Made by a program: the position numbers and the translations under genes
Assembly: GCA_022225965.2 (NCBI GenBank)
Contig: JAKJXP020000075.1
Coordinates: 62,001-126,000 of the forward strand
Source of the DNA: Diatrype stigma
Lineage: Eukaryota > Ascomycota > Sordariomycetes > Xylariales > Diatrypaceae
Length of the DNA: 64,000 bases
Direction of reading: 5' to 3'
Shown here: piece by piece, positions 59,067 to 64,000 of the stretch
Numbering within the stretch: the first letter of the stretch is position 1
How the letters are laid out: each line of letters begins with the position of its first letter
The notes under the pieces: generated by a model
Database searches by the model: none
Told to the model about the DNA's origin: nothing
The model's input: only the letters and a program-made list of their open reading frames with translations

Positions 59067-60202
59067 TAGGCAAATGCAAGGTTATGTGTTATCCATAGGT
59101 TGAGCAAATTTGGGAACCCATGTCTTCCCCTGAATTGATGGGTTTTAAATGTGAATGGCGGATGCATCACTGCAGTAGCCCTAACCTTAACTCCACCCCT
59201 AACTTCACCCCTATCCCTCCCTATCCCTATCTCTGTACACATAACCTTCTATAATAACCTCAGCACTTCGTGAACATACCTGTCGCGAAATGGAACAAGA
59301 CGAAAAGGGGTTACTAACCAATGACAGCATCTACTTGTCATGTTTGATTGTTCAGTATCCGGGATTTCTGACTGGTTTCTCCTAATAAACTTCGAGTTCA
59401 GGAAACTCGGCTAGGATTATTCATGTGTTTATGTGATCTTGTATGGGTGATTTCGCGTAGAGGCGTCATTGCTGACTGTACCCTTCATTCAAGAGTCTAC
59501 GTTCTTCGGTCTTAATATCCCAAAAACATCACTGATATCATCAAGTAGGTATTACGCAGATTACCATATAAGTATACACACTTTTTACCATCAAGAAAAT
59601 GTTCTTGGATGAACCGGGTTACATGAACGCCACCTGGGTGCAATCAAGCAGGGGCTTCCGACGACCCCTTGGAAGCACACACGAATTAATACTGCCAGCG
59701 CACAATACCATGATGGAATGACATGTCGATATGCAGATAAAATGCAAATTCGTCGTTTATACGCCAATAAAGTCATGCGCAAGCCACCGGATATCGTTTG
59801 CGTAAATCGAAGCATTTCACTAGGCACTCCAGACAGATCACAAGCTCTTTACTAGGAACTCTACCTGCATCTAGATCAGCCACCAAACATCCCTTGTCTC
59901 AATTGTCATACTGCAGAGAATTCGGGCTCTTGCCCAATTTGGTGCGGCTGAGGCAGGTAGTTGGCGTTTAATCGAATGCCAAGTCAGTCCAACGATGCCC
60001 ATATAGCGCCGGACCTCAGCCGCTCCTGATGGTCTGGCTGGTAGATGCAGCTAGAGGAAGGCAAGGCAGACCGGGCTTGGGAAGATTCCCTTCTATTCAA
60101 AGTATCCCCCGCTTCTTCTTCTCCCTCTTGTTTCTTGGTGTTGATCTTATGTGCTCTCAACTTCACCACGTAGTATATACTACATTGTAGATCGTTGCCA
60201 TC
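59067..60202. other. 1.1 kb intergenic region
   Basis: Contains a C/T-rich stretch with CCCTAACCTTAACTCC and CCCTATCCCTAT at about 59178-59230, which slightly resembles telomere repeats but is irregular. No supported gene. The last 100 bases form the promoter side of the proline-rich protein. Confidence 0.45.
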
Positions 60203-62398
60203 ATGCCTTTCGATTTTAAGGCGTACGACCAAAAATGCAACGGGTTGACACCCGAGGAGCTCCAGCGAGAATGGCAGCACTATACACGCCTTATCGCTGG
60301 CGCCTCTACATCTACCGCTATTTCCGGTATCGCTGTGCCCTTGACAATGGGTGTCTCCACGATTGGCGTAGCCATGGCGGCACCGGCGATCCACAACGCC
60401 CGCAAGAAACGCGCAATCATCGAGAAGCATCTACAGAAGCACAACACTTCGCATGTTACTCGCAAACGTGATGTTCTAGGCAGCATGGCTGTTAGCGGAA
60501 CTATCGGGCTTGTCACCATGGGTGTGGGTAGTATGGGAGCCGATGCGGTCGCGACAGCCGGAGCCGAGCACGGAATCTCGGCGGTGGTGGAGAATGAGGT
60601 GGCCATTAAAGTGGTCACTCATGCAGCGATGGACGGCATCGGAATGGGAGTAGAGTATGCTCACACCTCCCATCTGAAGAAGAGGGATGCTGTGAAAGCA
60701 TTCCAAGCTGCTGATGTCTTTAAGGCGGTCGAGAATGCGAAAGCAGCCGAAGCCGGTTATTTAATCCAGCCTTATAATCCTCAGGATTTTGCCCCTGGGG
60801 GCAGCATGGCGCAAGCTAGCTCGCCGCCGCCGCCACCACCTTATACCCCAGGATCACAGAGACCACCAACGTACTATGCGACCCCGAGTTATGGTTATGC
60901 ATCTGACTCTAAAGATCAGACGACAAATGTGCAAAGCTCGTATGCCAGCCAGAATATGCCATCAGGAAACACCAGTCAATATCCTTTCCCACAACCTCAT
61001 GACCCCAAACAGGTTTCATACCAACCGAACGGCCAAGGGCACACTCTCTCCACCTCAATATCCGGTTTCTCCGGGCATCCAGGGCAGTCATATCCTGCTT
61101 ACGGGTCAAATACCCCATATCTCCAACAAGCGCATCACAGTTTTCCTTCCCCGCTTGCATCTAGTCACACCCAAACACCTGTTCAACAAGTGCAACAGGG
61201 GCAGTCGTATCGGCATCAACAGCCACATGATCAATATGCTTCTGCTGATACCCAGAGTCAGGAACTTTGTCCAACCTTGAGTGCCACTTCAATAAATGGT
61301 GCATACGATATGAAAATGATGACAGAGTCACTTCCCATATTAGGGACCGATGTGCTGACAGCATATGAACGGCAGAGGCCTCAGTCGATCACCAGGAAGC
61401 CTGTTCCAACATCACCACGCGAGGGCCAGTCCCGAAGCCATGCTGAAAGTATTCATCAGCCGACGAACCACGTTTCTGGAACACCACAATCCTTCGTCAC
61501 TCAGGCGGAATCAGATATTTCGCAGTCAAGTAGTTCACAGTCGCTGGAGGCACCACAATGTGATTCTAAACCATCATGCCAGGGTTCAAGCACAAATCAA
61601 GAAGACCAGGTAGATATATCTAGTTTATGTGGTCTGGATCTGACCGCACCACCCTCCACTAGAACCCAGGGGTCGACATTGCAATATGCAGAAATCAGTA
61701 TGCAGCCATCATCCGCAGTTAAGCGACTAATCCAACAAGGCTTGGAGAGATCCGTGCAAGAGTCTCCCAAGGAACAGCAAGGGGTCCAGCCGGATATAGT
61801 CCAACAACACTATCCTACCTACCCAGTACAGCAGCAAACGGGACCCTCGGGAGCCCCCCAGGGGCAACAAACACCACCTTCAGCAAACCAATTTGCAACA
61901 TACTCGCTACAGCCATCGTTGGCTCCAAACACCCTGCCTACACCCTCGCCACAGTTTAAACCAGGTCAGCCTCAGGAAATTCCATACTTCCCACCACCCC
62001 CTGGACAGCCACAGAGCGCTTACAACCCGGCTACTTTCCCTCCGCTGCCAGCTCGACCCTCCTCATACGCACAACTACAGAGCATTGGACAAAAACACAC
62101 GACACCTGAGGTACAATATCCACCCGTCCCGATTCCAGGGCCATACAGCCCAGTAGCACGTCCAACATCCTTTTACGGCCAAATGCCTTCACCCAATCAA
62201 CCGCTACCCTACATACCATTTCAGTCGAAACCTCAACATCATGCCCCTCCTATGCAATATCATATGGCTGGCTACGCGCAAATGCCATTAACGCCACCGT
62301 ACTCACCACCACAGAACGTTCAACAGACCGGCTCGGGTTATTTTCCAGTGACCACTAATTCCCAGTTCCAGACTATGTATCCCGCACATAATCAGTAA
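60203..62398 (+). CDS. Proline/glutamine-rich protein with hydrophobic N-terminal domain
   Basis: A single exon of 731 residues starts at ATG 60203. Residues 1-180 form a structured part with glycine-rich hydrophobic segments (STAISGIAVPLTMGVSTIGV, MAVSGTIGLVTMGVGSMGAD, AAMDGIGMGVEYAH) and basic patches (ARKKRAIIEKHLQKH). They could be membrane-associating. Residues 190-731 are disordered, rich in Pro, Gln, Ser and Tyr, with PPPPPPYTPG near the start and YPPVPIPGPYSPVARP near the end. These are potential SH3/WW ligand sites. The frame remains open across this biased region, and other frames are only by-products. No family name is recognised. An adaptor or scaffold role is a guess. Confidence 0.75.
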   Translation: MPFDFKAYDQKCNGLTPEELQREWQHYTRLIAGASTSTAISGIAVPLTMGVSTIGVAMAAPAIHNARKKRAIIEKHLQKHNTSHVTRKRDVLGSMAVSGTIGLVTMGVGSMGADAVATAGAEHGISAVVENEVAIKVVTHAAMDGIGMGVEYAHTSHLKKRDAVKAFQAADVFKAVENAKAAEAGYLIQPYNPQDFAPGGSMAQASSPPPPPPYTPGSQRPPTYYATPSYGYASDSKDQTTNVQSSYASQNMPSGNTSQYPFPQPHDPKQVSYQPNGQGHTLSTSISGFSGHPGQSYPAYGSNTPYLQQAHHSFPSPLASSHTQTPVQQVQQGQSYRHQQPHDQYASADTQSQELCPTLSATSINGAYDMKMMTESLPILGTDVLTAYERQRPQSITRKPVPTSPREGQSRSHAESIHQPTNHVSGTPQSFVTQAESDISQSSSSQSLEAPQCDSKPSCQGSSTNQEDQVDISSLCGLDLTAPPSTRTQGSTLQYAEISMQPSSAVKRLIQQGLERSVQESPKEQQGVQPDIVQQHYPTYPVQQQTGPSGAPQGQQTPPSANQFATYSLQPSLAPNTLPTPSPQFKPGQPQEIPYFPPPPGQPQSAYNPATFPPLPARPSSYAQLQSIGQKHTTPEVQYPPVPIPGPYSPVARPTSFYGQMPSPNQPLPYIPFQSKPQHHAPPMQYHMAGYAQMPLTPPYSPPQNVQQTGSGYFPVTTNSQFQTMYPAHNQ

Positions 62399-64000
62399 AT
62401 AAGTCTATCCAAGCCAGTGATTACACAGGTGGCGGGTTCAGTTCCCGGTGAGCATTACAAGATAGCTATTGGGCGTGCCACAAAAACATCGCGAGGGAAT
62501 TGGGCAGTGCAATGCTATCGTTTGAATAGCTTGAAATAATCCCACATTCGTGCTTTTGCCTATGAAGTTTGCCAGAAAGGAAACGTCCCATTGTGACAAA
62601 AGTCAGATGGCCGGCCCTGTGTCAAAGAAGCCTGGCGGGTCTACGTTACTCCACTATATCTTAACCTGTCGGACTCCTGTCGGGTTTGGTTTAAATCGGT
62701 GTGAAGCATATGGGAGAAGTTCTTCAAGTGTAACTTAGTTACCTGGCGGTACTCGCTCTGATGGAGATCAGCCCACTCGTTGGCTGGCCAAGCACGAGGC
62801 GGAGTTCCGTCCACCTCCACGCTAGTCTTGATGGTGCTCGCGTTCCCGATCGTGAATGTATATAAAGCGCCGGCGGTCAATAACCTCATCATATGTCGTA
62901 ACGACGTCTACGACGGCACGATCCGCGTGGCGGGTATGGTGGTTGGGCGACCACCTGGACGGTTATCGCCATGCACCATGATGATCACTCTAGGTAGTCG
63001 TCAAGTCGTATGTTGATGGTTGCCTGTACGAAGGCTGGCAAAGGTACGGGCTGTTCATGATGCTGTGTATAGAGTTCGGTGTGGTTTGCATATGAGGTCA
63101 ACACTACAACGGATCGACAACGACTTTGCAGATCACAAATAAGCCCAATGGGATGGCACCCCGCAGGTGGCTGGGCAACGTGAGGTTTAGCATCATTGTA
63201 TAGTAGCGAGTATAGATACACACAATTACACACAAACCATGCAAAGTACGGAGCACTATAGTACGTCAACATAGCCAATATACGTTTTGGCAAACGGATG
63301 TAGTCATCATTGACAATCTCGTGGAGGCTGGAGAGGGAGGATCGGAAATATTAGGGCATGGGACTAAAGTTCGTCTGCGTACAATGACGTCAAAAACCCG
63401 ATACATTCATCATATCTGTCCTATCACATACTGATGCTCACGGTTAATAAGGCGGAGTAGATAGTAAAATTTTATGGACTTGTTACGCGGCACTGCGTGG
63501 CTTCAACATGGCTCCTGCGGTTATTATGGAGAGTCATATGCAAGATTCACGGCTGTGCTGCGGGGCAATACAGGATTCGTTTGTTCGAAACATCGACGGG
63601 CGTAATCCGTGCTAGCTGTGTGATATTAATTATATCGTTGTTGAATGGTACGAAGTGGGCATGGCCTTTTCGCCTTGATCTTATGGCGCAAGTATGAAGG
63701 AATTGCAATTATAATGTGATGTTACGATCATAGCTATACAACAGCTCGCAGCTGGACGAAGAATCAATATACAACTAATTTATTGAAAAGGGGGTATCAT
63801 GCAATTGGTACATCGAAGAATGTCGCCAAGTATCTGTGGCAACATTTCCAACAGAGTACGGAAAATAACTCGAAATGCACATTACGATGCCACGAGCGAT
63901 AAAATCCCACCAACCCAACTGATATTAGAATAGACCTATAGAACCTGCTAGCCTACCGTAGCTATACCCGGTTGCTAACGCCCCCGCCTCCGCCTCCGAC
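62399..64000. other. 1.6 kb region at right edge, no supported gene
   Basis: A minus-strand stretch at about 62740-62892 (TIKTSVEVDGTPPRAWPANE) looks slightly protein-like but has no start, splice partner or domain, so it may be a relic or an exon of a gene not resolved here. CGGGTTCAGTTCCCG at 62435-62449 imitates a tRNA T-arm but has no other tRNA parts. Confidence 0.4.

Noticed and set aside
59178..59235. CCCTAA-like stretch suggesting an interstitial telomere repeat
   Set aside because: Units are irregular (CCTTAACTCC, CCCTATCC). It reads as ordinary C/T-rich sequence.
62430..62460. CGGGTTCAGTTCCCG resembling a tRNA T-arm
   Set aside because: No matching acceptor, D or anticodon arms nearby, and the loop deviates from the conserved TTCRA pattern.

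Overview
The window is nuclear DNA from a filamentous ascomycete (Pezizomycotina, most likely Sordariomycetes; the class is inference). Genes are separated by about 0.3-3 kb of non-coding DNA. Most carry short introns (44-193 nt) with GT..AG ends and CTAAC/CTAAT-like branch sites. Two AT-rich blocks carry the CpA-to-TpA signature of repeat-induced point mutation (RIP). No tRNA, rRNA or CRISPR array was recognised. Ten Ns at 39886-39895 mark an assembly gap.

Left part (1-12.6 kb), an unstable repeat-flanked zone. A RIP-destroyed Ty3/gypsy retrotransposon lies on the minus strand at the left edge. It abuts a NACHT-type STAND (NLR-like) gene that has lost its 5' end and carries a frameshift. Next come an unknown gene split by one in-frame TAG, a 2.3 kb gene-free stretch, and a predicted secreted isochorismatase-family hydrolase. 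A second RIP block (10.6-12.6 kb) holds nested tandem and direct repeats.

Middle part (13-26 kb): a sugar-porter-type MFS transporter, a small secreted protein, a nuclear-looking coiled-coil protein, a delta(14)-sterol reductase (ERG24-type), an MRH-domain membrane protein resembling Mrl1, and a small membrane-anchored unknown protein.

Cluster-like part (26.6-39.7 kb): four intact metabolic genes lie side by side. They are a cytochrome P450, a fused hydantoinase/oxoprolinase-DUF917 protein, an NCS1 (allantoin/uracil/hydantoin-type) permease diverging from it, and an NRPS-like adenylation-thiolation-reductase enzyme. The permease and hydantoinase suggest uptake and opening of a cyclic ureide or imide. 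The P450 and carboxylic-acid-reducing enzyme suggest a biosynthetic side. Treating the four as one pathway is inference.

Right part (40-64 kb): two secreted acid peptidases (a G1 eqolisin and an S53 sedolisin) lie next to each other. They are followed by an F-box/DUF6546-like protein, a 3 kb gene-poor stretch, a berberine-bridge-type FAD oxidase, a SPATA20/DUF255 thioredoxin-like protein, an AAA ATPase, and a long proline/glutamine-rich protein. Exon coordinates were worked out by hand from reading frames, splice signals and conserved motifs, and the lengths add up to continuous frames.
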